NCBI RefSeq assembly: GCF_000482485.1
Contig: NZ_AXVK01000015.1
Span: 124,001 to 188,000 of the forward strand
DNA length: 64,000 nt
Origin: Paucisalibacillus globulus DSM 18846
Lineage (GTDB): Bacteria; Bacillota; Bacilli; Bacillales; Amphibacillaceae
Reading direction: 5' to 3'
Below, one piece after another: positions 22,962 to 32,910 of this stretch. The first letter of the stretch is position 1; every line of letters starts with the position of its first letter. Below the pieces are notes generated by a model. It was not told the origin of the DNA. It ran no database searches and saw only the letters and a program-made list of their open reading frames with translations. The position numbers and the translations under genes were made by a program.

Positions 22962-23900
22962 TTATTCAAGATTCATTTGTTCTGTCGTTAAAAAAGAATC
23001 ATATAACTCCCACATGGATAATAAAACTTGCCCTGAATTTTTATCATTTACACTATTTATTTGTTCAGTTATATTCGCAACGAAACTATTAAAGGCTTCT
23101 GAACCCTTAGGAGCCTCTCCCACTAGTCCTTTCCATGTTTCAATCTCGATGTTATCTTTCCCCAAAGCCATATTCCAGTTATCTTGAAAAGAACTAAACC
23201 AGTTATATTCTTTTTCTGTTAGTTTTATTTCTTTCTCACCAACTGTCCATTCCTTTGCATATGCATCTATTCCATGATCCATTAGAGCATCTGTATCCTC
23301 TTGTAAATCTTCCTTTGAAATCCCTGAACTAATTAGTAGAAAGTATTGACTATCCTTCTCCCAAATAACAGGTGAATAGCCTTGTTCAATAAATTTTGCC
23401 GACTCAGCTTCCGCATTAGCTACAGATGAAAAAACCCCACCTTGTAAAACAAATGCAGACATTGCACTGATTTGAAATAAAGAACCATTACTGGTCGACT
23501 CCCCAGCACTACCCTTTTCCTTATTATCATTTTCCTCATTTTGTCCTGGTACTAAATATGCTGGAGTCGCATTTAAATCATTATCAAAATTCACAATTAT
23601 TTTCAACATCACAAAGCCCATTATAGAACCGATTGTTATTGCAGAAATGATAGCAATAATAATTGGTTTAAACATATTAAAATAATTTCGATTCTTCGGA
23701 ATAGATTTGGAAAGAGATAGGGGTGTATCATACTCTCTAGCAAAAGTTTGGATTTTGTTTTCACTAGACTCTTCCACTGTAGCTGCCTGTTCTCTATTTA
23801 CCTTCCCGATTTTATCTATATTGCGACTTATTTCTTTACTTGCTTTTTTCTTAGCCTGTTTTCCATCAATCCTGACAACGATTGGCTTTTTTGCAGACAT
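22962..23900 (-). CDS. spoIIB: Stage II sporulation protein SpoIIB (SPOR domain)
   Basis: A septum-located protein that assists septal peptidoglycan thinning and engulfment. It has 312 residues. The basic, Lys-rich cytoplasmic region starts with KKPIVVRIDGKQAKKK. One membrane helix is at about 78-102 (IIIAIISAITIGSIMGFVML), followed by a linker and a SPOR-like region with FVLQGGVFSSVANAEAESAK. Position between folC and radC matches B. subtilis spoIIB, though comC and maf are missing here. Confidence 0.85.
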   Translation of the reverse strand: MSAKKPIVVRIDGKQAKKKASKEISRNIDKIGKVNREQAATVEESSENKIQTFAREYDTPLSLSKSIPKNRNYFNMFKPIIIAIISAITIGSIMGFVMLKIIVNFDNDLNATPAYLVPGQNEENDNKEKGSAGESTSNGSLFQISAMSAFVLQGGVFSSVANAEAESAKFIEQGYSPVIWEKDSQYFLLISSGISKEDLQEDTDALMDHGIDAYAKEWTVGEKEIKLTEKEYNWFSSFQDNWNMALGKDNIEIETWKGLVGEAPKGSEAFNSFVANITEQINSVNDKNSGQVLLSMWELYDSFLTTEQMNLE

Positions 23901-24015
23901 ACGGGTCCCCCACTTTGCTAGATTAGTTTAATCCACTCTAGCATAATAAAACTAAAAAGTAAGGAGAATATTGTCATGCTTAACACTTTTTATTTCAACA
24001 TAAATTGCAATAACT

Positions 24016-25293
24016 CTACAACTTTTTGTTTTTTATAAAAGCTCGTACTAAACCAATAAACGCGAGAGAACCTGCAAAGAAATAGATGTCATCCTGATGC
24101 TTAATTTCCTTGATTATCTGCTTCCAATTACCAAGTCTAACCATATTAGAAGGTAAGCACTCCATCAGGTTCTCTGCTTTTTCCGCTCTAGGATTTTCAA
24201 ATGAAGTTACAGAAACCGTATTAAAATATGGTAAAGCCATTTTTAACATTTTAACTAGTTCTTTATCACGAAAACCAGCAAAAATCAGATGCTTCTTTTT
24301 ATTTTCATATAAACTCTGAACCGTATCTAGAAATGCTTCCATTCCATTTGGATTATGAGCACCATCTAGTATAATCTCTGGTTTTTCGTGGACCTTCTCA
24401 AATCTTCCAGCAAGTTGTACCAAGCTTAACGCTGTAAATACGTTCTCCCAATTTAATGAAAAACTATGGTCATTGATTATTTTTAATGCCATCAGGGCTG
24501 TTGATGCGTTTTCAACTTGATGTAATCCTCTCATTCCGATTTCAATCGGATATACCAACTCTTTGTAATTCCAATTAAAGATTTGTCTATCTATAACACT
24601 TGTATTTTCCTCATAAAAGAAATCTTTGTTTAACTGATAGATAGGAGAGCTTTTAGCTGCAGCTTCCTTATAAATCACAGGTAGACAAGTAGGTTCAACA
24701 GCACCAACAACCGTAGGGATATTTGGTTTTATTATTCCTGCCTTCTGATAGGCAATTTTTTCAAGTGTATCCCCTAAAAAATTAGCATGGTCCATGGCGA
24801 TATTTGTTATAATAGATAAAATAGGTTGGATACAATTTGTCGTATCCTCCCGACCGCCCATGCCAGTTTCGATAAGGGCAATATCAACTTTCTCGGCAAA
24901 ATACATAAAAGCAATTGCCGTAATAATCTCGAATTCGGTCGGATGCATTTTATCTACATCAAGTTCATCGATTGTAGGCAACAATTGATTAAAGTAGAGT
25001 AAAAAATGCTCTTCACTTATTGGCAAATCATTAATTAGCATATGCCCTGTAAAACCAGTCAAACTCGGAGAAGTGAACACACCTACTTTATAATTATTTG
25101 CTAATAAAGCAGCCTTAATAAAGGTTAAAGTTGACCCTTTACCATTTGTCCCAGCTATATGGATGGTTTTAAATTTTTTTTGAGGATTCAATTGAGATTC
25201 TAATAATATATACATACGGTCAAGGCCAGGTTTAATACCTAAAGTTCTTCTTTCTAAAAAAAAAGTTTCTACTTGTTCAATACTTCTAAACAT
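24016..25293 (-). CDS. folC: Bifunctional dihydrofolate synthase / folylpolyglutamate synthase
   Basis: An ATP-dependent Mur-ligase-type enzyme that adds glutamate to dihydropteroate and to folates. It has about 425 residues. The P-loop is IHIAGTNGKGST, followed by the omega-loop TSPSLTGFTGHMLIN and ALIETGMGGREDTTN. The C-terminal domain has LDGAHNPNGMEAF. Three in-frame ATGs lie at 25305, 25299 and 25293. GGTGAT just before 25293 favours the last. In many relatives folC follows valS directly; here two ATP-grasp genes come between them on the other strand. Confidence 0.93.
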   Translation of the reverse strand: MFRSIEQVETFFLERRTLGIKPGLDRMYILLESQLNPQKKFKTIHIAGTNGKGSTLTFIKAALLANNYKVGVFTSPSLTGFTGHMLINDLPISEEHFLLYFNQLLPTIDELDVDKMHPTEFEIITAIAFMYFAEKVDIALIETGMGGREDTTNCIQPILSIITNIAMDHANFLGDTLEKIAYQKAGIIKPNIPTVVGAVEPTCLPVIYKEAAAKSSPIYQLNKDFFYEENTSVIDRQIFNWNYKELVYPIEIGMRGLHQVENASTALMALKIINDHSFSLNWENVFTALSLVQLAGRFEKVHEKPEIILDGAHNPNGMEAFLDTVQSLYENKKKHLIFAGFRDKELVKMLKMALPYFNTVSVTSFENPRAEKAENLMECLPSNMVRLGNWKQIIKEIKHQDDIYFFAGSLAFIGLVRAFIKNKKL

Positions 25294-25358
25294 ATACATC
25301 ACCATCTTTTTATCAATTAGAAATAAAGTATAGCATATGAAGAAAGGAAAATCGTAAA

Positions 25359-26246
25359 TTGAAAACAGGTTGGATAATCTATAACGGCAATTTACCAGGC
25401 AATAAATTTTTAGATTTTGCAGAGATGCTCCATGAATCAGCAGCTAAGCAAAATTCTCAAACAACAATAGTGAAAAATAATGATTTACTATCATCGTTTG
25501 ATTCTAATAATCTTGGAATAATAACTGATAAAACACTACCTGATTATGTGATATTCACAGATAAGGATATTTATTTAGCTAAACAACTTGAGCTGTTAGG
25601 AATTCCTGTTTTTAATAGTTCTTATGTAATCGAAACTAGTGATGATAAAATAGCAACCTATCAAATCCTTGCAAAACATAACCTTCCTATCCCTAAAACA
25701 ATTGTAGCACCTAAAGTGTACTACAATCGGGAGGAAAAGCTTCTACCCAATTTAGATAAAATTATTGAAAGTATTCGTTTACCTATGATTATTAAGGAAG
25801 CCTTTGGTTCATTTGGAGAACAGGTTTACTTAGTCCATACCCGTGAAGAATTGAATGAAAAAGTACAAGAGCTTTACGGAAAGCCCTTTATGTTTCAGGA
25901 ATTTATTAAATCCAGTTCTGGAAAAGATATTAGATTACAAGTTGTCGGTGATAAAGTAATCGCAGCTATGAAACGCACCTCCTCCAATGATTTTAGAGCT
26001 AATATTACTGCTGGTGGTCGAATGAAAGCATATAAAGCCCCTACTAAAGCAATTGAAACGGCTATTGCCGCATCAAAAGCTATAGGAGCTGATTTCTGTG
26101 GCGTTGATTTATTATTTGGAGAAGATGGTGAATTTATTATTTGTGAAGTTAATTCCAATGCACATATTCGTAATTTGTATGATTGTACAGGAATTAATGC
26201 AGCTGATGCAATGGTAGAATATATTTTAAACAAATTGAGGGATTGA
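25359..26246 (+). CDS. RimK-like ATP-grasp ligase 1
   Basis: A 295-residue ATP-grasp protein, most like RimK-type amino-acid ligases that make an amide bond using ATP and an acyl-phosphate intermediate. The phosphate-binding glycine loop is IIKEAFGSFGEQVYLV (about 145-160), nucleotide contacts are in FMFQEFIKSSSGKDIRLQVVG, and the metal site CEVNSNAHIRN (near 265) keeps the Glu and Asn. The TTG start follows AGAAAGGA. A paralogue follows after 3 bases. Substrate is unknown; the neighbours give no direct hint. Confidence 0.8.
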   Translation: MKTGWIIYNGNLPGNKFLDFAEMLHESAAKQNSQTTIVKNNDLLSSFDSNNLGIITDKTLPDYVIFTDKDIYLAKQLELLGIPVFNSSYVIETSDDKIATYQILAKHNLPIPKTIVAPKVYYNREEKLLPNLDKIIESIRLPMIIKEAFGSFGEQVYLVHTREELNEKVQELYGKPFMFQEFIKSSSGKDIRLQVVGDKVIAAMKRTSSNDFRANITAGGRMKAYKAPTKAIETAIAASKAIGADFCGVDLLFGEDGEFIICEVNSNAHIRNLYDCTGINAADAMVEYILNKLRD

Positions 26247-26249
26247 TCT

Positions 26250-27113
26250 ATGATTAATGGTTGGCTTATATATAGTAAACTGGATTCAATAGAAAATAAA
26301 GCATATATTGATTGGTTTATAGAAGAAGCCAAGAAGCAGGAGTTAATTCTACAATTGGTTCTTAGAGAAGACATTACAATTGGAGTATTAGAGAATAATC
26401 TTACGCTACTTTATAAAAATAAGAAAACAGAATTACCTAATTTTGCAGTTGTCCGAACTGTTGAACCTTTACTAAATTTACAGCTAGAACAACTAGGAAT
26501 AAAAGTATTTAATTCGTTCCGTACTTCAGAGATTTGTAATCATAAAGCGAAAACTTATTTTACAGTCGCACAACTAGGAATTCCAATGATGAATACTTTT
26601 TTTATAAAAGGTACAAATTTGAACAAAGTAGCCCCAATGCAATATCCTTTTGTTATAAAAGAAGCCATGGGTCGTGGTGGTAAACAAGTTTATTTTATAA
26701 ATAATGTAGATGAATGGAGCAACTTTCTAACTAGTGCACGGACGGTTGATTATGTTGCACAATCCACAAATGTTAAATTAGGAAAGGATTTAAGAGTATT
26801 TGTAGTTGGTAAGGAAATTATAGGTGCCGTATTAAGAGAGAGTAATACCGACTTTCGAGCTAATTTTACACTTGGTGGTTCTGCTAGATTGTATGAACTA
26901 AATACAGCAGAAGTAACCCTCATTCAAAGGATTATCAATCATTTTGATTTTGGAATGGTCGGTATAGATTTTCTGATAGGATTCGATAATAAATTAAGGT
27001 TTAATGAGATTGAGGATGTTGCTGGTTCAAGAACCTTAAGTGCAGTTAGTGATGTTAATCTTGTTGAAAAATATGTTTCCTATATAAAAACAATAATAAA
27101 CCAGGATTCCTAA
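26250..27113 (+). CDS. RimK-like ATP-grasp ligase 2 (altered metal site)
   Basis: A 287-residue paralogue of the gene just upstream, with the same WLIYSKL-type start, a glycine loop VIKEAMGRGGKQVYFI and the KDLRVFVVGKEIIGAV strand. The C-terminal metal motif reads FNEIEDVAGSRTL where the first copy has EVNSN, so the usual Asn is replaced by an acidic residue. The ribosome site GAGGGA overlaps the end of the upstream gene, so the two are translated together. They may form a heteromeric ligase or act in sequence on one product. Confidence 0.75.
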   Translation: MINGWLIYSKLDSIENKAYIDWFIEEAKKQELILQLVLREDITIGVLENNLTLLYKNKKTELPNFAVVRTVEPLLNLQLEQLGIKVFNSFRTSEICNHKAKTYFTVAQLGIPMMNTFFIKGTNLNKVAPMQYPFVIKEAMGRGGKQVYFINNVDEWSNFLTSARTVDYVAQSTNVKLGKDLRVFVVGKEIIGAVLRESNTDFRANFTLGGSARLYELNTAEVTLIQRIINHFDFGMVGIDFLIGFDNKLRFNEIEDVAGSRTLSAVSDVNLVEKYVSYIKTIINQDS

Positions 27114-27133
27114 GACCCGAATCCTGGTTTATT
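27095..27133. terminator. Bidirectional terminator between ATP-grasp pair and valS
   Basis: AATAAACCAGGATTC pairs with GAATCCTGGTTTATT, with AT-rich ends on both sides. It serves two convergent genes. Confidence 0.9.
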
Positions 27134-27135
27134 TA

Positions 27136-29778
27136 TTACCCTTTTAATTCAGCAAGACGTGCAGTAACTGCTGCTTGTTTTTCTAAATAATCTTTTTCCT
27201 TATTCTTTTCTTCTTTAATAACTGCTTCTGGCGCTTTAGAAACAAAGCCTCGATTTTGTAACTTTTTCTGAACACGTTCAACCTCTTTGTTCCACTTTTC
27301 AAGTTCCTTTTCCAGACGAGCTATTTCTTTATCAAAATCAATTAATCCTTCAAGAGGTAAGAAGATTTCTGCACCTGTTACAACGGAAGTCATTGCTTTT
27401 TCTGGAACATCTATTTTTGTAGCAATCACTAATTCACTTGGATTACAGAAACGTTCTAAATAACCCCGATTTGTTTCTAGTTCCGTAACAATAGCAACGT
27501 CTTTCGCTTGAATTAAAAGACTAATTTGCTTAGACATTGGTGTATCGACTTCTGCACGGATATTACGAACTGATTTGATAATGGATACTAGACGTTTCAT
27601 TTCGGCCGAAGCTTTCTCATCATGGAAATCTTCTCTTACCTCAGGCCAATCAGCAATGGTAATTGAATCACCTTCATGCGGTAACTTTTGCCAAATCTCT
27701 TCAGTAATAAATGGCATGAATGGATGTAATAGACGCATTGTACGGTCTAAAACATAAGCCAAAACGGATTGCGTTGTTTTCTTCGCTTGTTCATCGTCAC
27801 CATATAGTGGAAGCTTCGCCATTTCGATATACCAGTCACATAGTTCATCCCAGATAAAGTTGTGTAAATGACGGCCCGCTTCACCAAATTCATACTTATC
27901 GTTGTTACGAGTTACTTGTTCTATAGTTTCATTTAATCGTGTAAGAATCCACTTATCTGCAAGCGTTAGATCGCCTGACAAGTCAATATCCTCATAAGCA
28001 AAACCTTCTAAGTTCATTAATGAGAAACGGGATGCATTCCAAATTTTATTGGCAAAGTTCCAAGTAGATTCAACCTTTTCCCAGAAGAAACGCATATCCT
28101 GACCAGGTGATGTACCGGTTAGCAAGAAGTAACGTAAGGAGTCTGCACCATACTTCTCGATAACATCCATTGGATCCACACCATTTCCTAATGATTTACT
28201 AAACTTACGACCTTGTTCATCACGAATTAAGCCGTGTAGTAATACATCTTTAAATGGTCGTTTACCAGTAAATTCTTTAGATTGGAATACCATGCGTGCA
28301 ACCCAGAAAAAGATGATATCATAACCAGTAATTAACACATCTGTTGGAAAATATCGTTTCAAGTCCTCTGCTTCTTCATTTGGCCAGCCCATTGTAGAAA
28401 ATGGCCATAGAGCACTTGAAAACCATGTATCTAATACATCTTCATCTTGAACCCAATTTTCTATATCAGTTGGTTCATTTTTACCTACATAGATTTCACC
28501 AGTTTCCTTATGGTACCAAGCCGGAATACGATGTCCCCACCATAACTGACGGCTTATACACCAATCACGAATATTTTCCATCCAATTGAAATAGGTTTGT
28601 TCAAACCGATTAGGAACAAAGTTTATTTTTTCTTCCGTATTTTGCATTTCTAATGCAGCATCTGCTAATGGTTGCATTTTTACAAACCATTGTGTAGAAA
28701 GGTATGGTTCAACAACTGCGCCGCTACGCTCGGAGTGACCTACTTGATGGATATGTTCCTCAATTTTAAATAGTACTCCCATATCCTGAAGGTCTTTTAC
28801 TATTTGCTTACGGCACTCAAAACGATCCATGCCTTCATATTTACCGGCATTCTCATTCATTGTTCCATCTTCATTCATCACAAGTACTCGTTCTAAGTTG
28901 TGACGATTACCGATTTCAAAGTCGTTAGGATCGTGTGCTGGTGTAATCTTAACTGCACCAGAGCCAAACTCTCGATCTACGTAATCATCGGCAACAATTT
29001 GAATTTCACGCCCAACAATTGGAAGTACAACCGTCTTTCCTATTAAATGTTGATAGCGATCATCTTTAGGGTGAACCGCAACTGCAGTATCCCCTAACAT
29101 GGTTTCGGGACGTGTAGTTGCAATTTCAATTGTTTCATCACTATCCTTGATTGGATACATCATATGATAGAAATTACCTTTAACCTCTTTATAGATTACT
29201 TCAATATCTGATAAAGCGGTTTTGGTTTGTGGGTCCCAGTTAATGATGTATTTACCACGATAGATTAGCCCTTTTTCATATAATGTAACAAATACTTCTT
29301 TTACTGCTTCTGAAAGACCTTCATCAAGTGTGAATCGTTCTCTAGAATAATCTAAACCAAGACCGAGTTTCTCCCATTGAGAACGAATAAATGAAGCATA
29401 TTCTTCCTTCCAATCCCATGCTTTTGCAAGAAATTTTTCTCGACCAAGTTCATATCGGTTTGTTCCTTCTTCTTTTAATCGTGCTTCTACCTTTGCTTGG
29501 GTTGCAATTCCTGCATGGTCCATTCCTGGTAGCCATAAAACATCATACCCCTGCATTCTTTTCATACGGGAAATAGTGTCTTGCATCGTTGTATCCCAGG
29601 CATGGCCTAAGTGTAAACGTCCTGTAACGTTTGGAGGAGGAATGACGATAGAAAATGGTTCCTTTTCTGGGTCATCCTTTGCTTCAAAGTATTTTCCATC
29701 CAACCAAAACTTGTAACGAGATTCTTCTACTGCCTTATGATTATACTTGGGGGTTAATGCGGTTTTGTTTTCCTCCAT
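27136..29778 (-). CDS. valS: Valine--tRNA ligase
   Basis: A class I aminoacyl-tRNA synthetase of 880 residues. The HIGH motif is [10 protein letters not shown] (near 56) and the KMSKS motif is [11 protein letters not shown] (near 525). The CP1 editing domain is at about 190-345, the anticodon-binding helices at 600-780, and a C-terminal coiled coil ([22 protein letters not shown] onwards) contacts the tRNA. The ATG follows AAAGGAGG. Expression is controlled by the upstream T-box. Confidence 0.98.
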   Translation of the reverse strand: MEENKTALTPKYNHKAVEESRYKFWLDGKYFEAKDDPEKEPFSIVIPPPNVTGRLHLGHAWDTTMQDTISRMKRMQGYDVLWLPGMDHAGIATQAKVEARLKEEGTNRYELGREKFLAKAWDWKEEYASFIRSQWEKLGLGLDYSRERFTLDEGLSEAVKEVFVTLYEKGLIYRGKYIINWDPQTKTALSDIEVIYKEVKGNFYHMMYPIKDSDETIEIATTRPETMLGDTAVAVHPKDDRYQHLIGKTVVLPIVGREIQIVADDYVDREFGSGAVKITPAHDPNDFEIGNRHNLERVLVMNEDGTMNENAGKYEGMDRFECRKQIVKDLQDMGVLFKIEEHIHQVGHSERSGAVVEPYLSTQWFVKMQPLADAALEMQNTEEKINFVPNRFEQTYFNWMENIRDWCISRQLWWGHRIPAWYHKETGEIYVGKNEPTDIENWVQDEDVLDTWFSSALWPFSTMGWPNEEAEDLKRYFPTDVLITGYDIIFFWVARMVFQSKEFTGKRPFKDVLLHGLIRDEQGRKFSKSLGNGVDPMDVIEKYGADSLRYFLLTGTSPGQDMRFFWEKVESTWNFANKIWNASRFSLMNLEGFAYEDIDLSGDLTLADKWILTRLNETIEQVTRNNDKYEFGEAGRHLHNFIWDELCDWYIEMAKLPLYGDDEQAKKTTQSVLAYVLDRTMRLLHPFMPFITEEIWQKLPHEGDSITIADWPEVREDFHDEKASAEMKRLVSIIKSVRNIRAEVDTPMSKQISLLIQAKDVAIVTELETNRGYLERFCNPSELVIATKIDVPEKAMTSVVTGAEIFLPLEGLIDFDKEIARLEKELEKWNKEVERVQKKLQNRGFVSKAPEAVIKEEKNKEKDYLEKQAAVTARLAELKG

Positions 29779-29801
29779 AAATGTTTGCCTCCTTTATTTG
29801 A

Positions 29802-29887
29802 AAAACTCACTTTCGTTCGTCCTTAAACGAATGTGGTAATTTTTCTTATGTCTGCGGAAAGTTTTTATACTTTCCTACCTACTAAAA
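29802..29887. repeat. ~80-bp dispersed leader repeat, copy 2 (valS leader)
   Basis: The blocks ACTCACTTTCGTTCGTCC, TTAAACGAATG and GGAAAGT..ACTTTCC, ending in CTACCTACTAAAA, lie between the T-box terminator and the valS ribosome site. They align with the sequences at 22740-22820 and 52817-52967. Confidence 0.6.
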
Positions 29888-29893
29888 TAAAAA

Positions 29894-30160
29894 ACCCTTT
29901 TCATCCTAAGAAAAGGACGAAAAGGGTATTATTTCCGTGGTACCACCTTTGTTTACAGTTTAAATCTATACCTGTACACTCATTGCTTGATATCGGTTAT
30001 TAACCGGCACACTCCTACTAAAAATTTCAGAGCTGCTGCATCAAGGGCGACCTTCCAAAAAGTTTACCTAGAAAACTCTCACCAAATGTTTTCTTCTCTT
30101 AAAAGCAACTATTCTGTACTCTTCCCTCTCACTTGCTTCACCTATAGTATTATTTTCTTA
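29894..30160 (-). promoter_or_regulatory. T-box leader controlling valS
   Basis: The hallmark T-box sequence AAGGTGGTACCACGG is on the minus strand at 29934-29950. It is followed by an intrinsic terminator with ACCCTTTTCGTCC pairing with GGATGAAAAGGGT and T6. Upstream lie a GGTGAGAG element and a stem I region with a GUC triplet in GGAAGGTCGCC that could be the valine specifier. Uncharged tRNA-Val would favour the antiterminator. The exact 5' end is not determined. Confidence 0.9.
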
Positions 30161-30244
30161 TTTTAGCTAATATCAATGGGAAAATCAACTATAAAATGGA
30201 TTATTGCACGAATAAGCTTGGTTTATACATATATTATAGAAAAG

Positions 30245-30317
30245 TAAGGTGCCTGCTTAGCGACGTACGGAGGTGAGAGTAGTCTCGCAAGTCGCTGACA
30301 CCTGAAACTAGACAACT
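30245..30317. repeat. Dispersed intergenic repeat, short form
   Basis: The left end AGGTGCC..AGCGAC pairs with the right end GTCGCTGACACCT. The core GACGTACGGAGGTGA and the ending CTAGAC match the longer element at 9849-10063. It looks like a version with the middle removed. Confidence 0.6.
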
Positions 30318-30387
30318 AAGTGTTTACTTCATTTATATTAATAAAGTTCTTTTTGGTGAATCAAAAATAGATTGAGGTGATAGTTGT

Positions 30388-30576
30388 ATGTCAAGATATT
30401 ATCGTTACCGTATACCTCCTTGGGCAAGAAAATGCTTATTTATTGCCGAACAAGTTACACTACCATTACTCATATTCCAATTAATTCGCACTATATTTTT
30501 ACCAACTACATTTGATGTTTTACTTACGTTATTATTAGCTACCATTTTTATTGCATTTTATCTAAAGTGGATTTAG
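30388..30576 (+). CDS. Small two-helix membrane protein, unknown function
   Basis: A 62-residue hydrophobic protein: a basic, aromatic N-terminus SRYYRYRIPPWARK, then two predicted helices at about 17-35 and 42-60. TGAGGTGATAGTTGT directly before the ATG is a convincing ribosome site, so it is probably real. Its stop codon overlaps that of ysxE on the other strand by several bases. I do not recognise a family. Confidence 0.6.
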   Translation: MSRYYRYRIPPWARKCLFIAEQVTLPLLIFQLIRTIFLPTTFDVLLTLLLATIFIAFYLKWI

Positions 30577-31592
30577 CTTTCACTTATACTTTCATCTAAT
30601 GGTACCATTTCAAACTCTTCTTCTATAAATTCTGAAAAAGCTACACCAAAAACTAGCTGACGATGATAACGTTGTAATTTAATTACGTAATCAATTGTAC
30701 TCTTTTCTAACCTAGCCTCAACATAGCTCTCAATTGTACTAAGATAATTGGATGGATTAAGTAAATATATTGTTAGTAATGTTAATTCATGACTTTCTAA
30801 TTTATTTTCATCTGTATATACTTTTAATTTATCCAACAATAATCGTTTATCCGTATCATGATATAAGGTTTTATCTTGAATGATTGTCGTCAAATCCAAT
30901 ATTGGATGTTCGTAACTAGCATTTTCCCAATTCGTAAAATAAAACTGGTTCCCATGCAATACATGGGAATCTTTTAGTTTCCCGTGGCAAAGACTAACTT
31001 TCCACTCTGTTAATTCTTCAAGTGCATCCAGGTATTGATTTAATCTTCTTTCCAATATATAAAACACTTGAACTAGATCACGATATTGTGTACAAACTAA
31101 CAATTCTACTGGTGACATGAAATGCTGCGCTTCAAAGTGTTCAACATATTTTAAGAGATTTTTTCTTAATTCCAACATATTATTTTTATAAATGAGAAAA
31201 CTTTCACGTGAACTATCCTGCATTTCTTTTGAAATAGACTGAACCTTTCTTGTTTTTGCATGGATATATCCTATGTTTTGATAGATTTTATCGATGGACT
31301 GAGTTCGATTAGTTGATTCAATCCAAGGAGTTAAATAATAGATATCATTCCCATCCATTGAATATAGATTACCTGATGGATTAAGATAGACAGGTAATAT
31401 ATTTTGGAGGTTTTGTGTTTGGGCAGTTCTATATACTTCAAGCCATAAAGGAAGTTTCTCATCGTGTATGGATGCTTTTTTTAAAGCATAGCTCTGATTA
31501 TTACCTTTTATATAAAAAAGGCGTTCCGTAACTTTATTAATATCTACCGGATAAACATGATAGGATTCTAGTACTCTCCTGATGTTCTCCAA
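30573..31592 (-). CDS. ysxE: Spore coat-associated kinase-fold protein YsxE
   Basis: A 339-residue protein of the CotS-like phosphotransferase fold, recognised by order: hemL-spoVID-ysxE-valS as in B. subtilis. The lobe arrangement is intact (LFYIKGNNQSYALKKAS as the N-lobe strand with Lys). The catalytic loop reads CHGKLKDSHVL instead of HGDxxxxN, and the metal motif reads FTNWENA instead of DxE. It therefore looks like a pseudokinase with a structural role in the coat. TTG start; GGTGGAGAA precedes it. Confidence 0.82.
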   Translation of the reverse strand: MENIRRVLESYHVYPVDINKVTERLFYIKGNNQSYALKKASIHDEKLPLWLEVYRTAQTQNLQNILPVYLNPSGNLYSMDGNDIYYLTPWIESTNRTQSIDKIYQNIGYIHAKTRKVQSISKEMQDSSRESFLIYKNNMLELRKNLLKYVEHFEAQHFMSPVELLVCTQYRDLVQVFYILERRLNQYLDALEELTEWKVSLCHGKLKDSHVLHGNQFYFTNWENASYEHPILDLTTIIQDKTLYHDTDKRLLLDKLKVYTDENKLESHELTLLTIYLLNPSNYLSTIESYVEARLEKSTIDYVIKLQRYHRQLVFGVAFSEFIEEEFEMVPLDESISES

Positions 31593-31624
31593 AATTCTCC
31601 ACCACCTATAGCATCTCCATTAAT

Positions 31625-31654
31625 ATACCCCTTGACAATTTGACAAGGGGTATC
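31625..31654 (-). terminator. Hairpin between spoVID and ysxE
   Basis: ATACCCCTTG pairs with CAAGGGGTAT. The T-run is poor, so this could attenuate rather than stop transcription into ysxE. Confidence 0.55.
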
Positions 31655-31666
31655 ATTATAATTCAT

Positions 31667-32665
31667 TTAATTATTTACTGGAATATAAAGTAATTGCCCC
31701 TCTATTAAATCATCATCTTCTAAACGGTTTTGATTTCGAATGTGTAATGATGAGGTTTCATATTTAGCAGCTATTGTTTCTAATGTATCTTTTTCTTGAA
31801 CAATGCAAAGTTTAAGCTTGGTAAATTCCTCTTCAGCGTTGCGGAATATATCCGCAAGATACGTTAAATCTGCCTTTTCTGCTCTAGATTCATAGCTCTC
31901 ATCCGAACTACGTGAATCATCACCTAAGAAGGAAGATGATTCATCCACAACATCGTCCACAATAACATCTACAACCTCAGGCTCTGTATCTTTTTGAAAG
32001 AATTCATCAAAAGTCTGGGTTTTTTGCATAAATTTCCAACGATCACTTTCCGGATCTTCGCCAGGAGATTCTAATGTCGGAAGTCGTTCCGGAGAATCTT
32101 CTATGTAACTGGAAGATTCGTCTTCTTGCTTAACTTCAAATTCAAATGAATCCTCAGTATTTCTATCCATCAAACTTTCTTCTTCGTTTTCAATACTTTC
32201 TACTTCTTCCTCTGCCAATTCCTCTACTTGGCTATTAATGCCATGAATTTCAATTGTGGACCGTAAATAGAGATGATCTGACTCTGGTAATTCATAATCA
32301 AATTCAGATATTACCACGGTGACATCATCTAAATTTTCCACACGATAGGACGGGACTGTTATTTCCACTGGGAATCGATGCATAAATTCAGCTCCACCAA
32401 ATTGAGTATCTGTCACTCTCTCCATATAACGCTTGGAATCATACCCTTCTAAGTACGATTCATCATCTCCATTACTTACTTCTTCGTTTTTTTGATAAGA
32501 ACCTTGTAATTCTACTACTCCTCTAATAGAAACATAATCGGAAAACTCTTGTATAGAAATTTCAGGTTCTAGGGAAATCCCCATAATTTCAGCGACTTCT
32601 TGGCCTTTTTCAAAATAAAGCGATTCATTTAGCTCAAAACGAAATACTGAATTTTCGCTTAACAA
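31667..32665 (-). CDS. spoVID: Stage VI sporulation protein D (SpoVID)
   Basis: The coat-encasement protein that recruits SafA and other coat layers to the forespore. The N-terminal domain (about 1-140) contains the conserved FRFELNESLYFEKGQEV. A long acidic, Ser/Glu-rich linker follows, and a C-terminal LysM domain starts at LCIVQEKDTLETIAAKY. GGGAGG lies seven bases before TTG at 32665, better than the in-frame ATG at 32692. The protein is then 332 residues, well below the B. subtilis length, mainly in the linker. Confidence 0.9.
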   Translation of the reverse strand: MLSENSVFRFELNESLYFEKGQEVAEIMGISLEPEISIQEFSDYVSIRGVVELQGSYQKNEEVSNGDDESYLEGYDSKRYMERVTDTQFGGAEFMHRFPVEITVPSYRVENLDDVTVVISEFDYELPESDHLYLRSTIEIHGINSQVEELAEEEVESIENEEESLMDRNTEDSFEFEVKQEDESSSYIEDSPERLPTLESPGEDPESDRWKFMQKTQTFDEFFQKDTEPEVVDVIVDDVVDESSSFLGDDSRSSDESYESRAEKADLTYLADIFRNAEEEFTKLKLCIVQEKDTLETIAAKYETSSLHIRNQNRLEDDDLIEGQLLYIPVNN

Positions 32666-32850
32666 GTTAGTTCCTCCCTTCAAAACATGCATGCGATATG
32701 CGCTTAGCTATTAATTATCTATATGAGCCAAGGCTATAGGATATGCTAAGTAAGGGAAATATCTTCTGTAAAATACTTTCTTTAAATCTCTCTTATAGTC
32801 TCCACGGTGAAAATACACGATAAAAATACCATTTTTCTTATTTTATATAA

Positions 32851-32897
32851 TAAAAAAAGGCCATTCCTGAGTAAAAATCTCAAAATCAGCCTTTTTT
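32851..32897 (-). terminator. Terminator of the hem operon
   Basis: AAGGCTGATTTTGAG pairs imperfectly with CTCAGGAATGGCCTT, followed by T7 on the minus strand. It lies just after hemL. Confidence 0.75.
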
Positions 32898-32910
32898 CTA
32901 TATCATTAAT

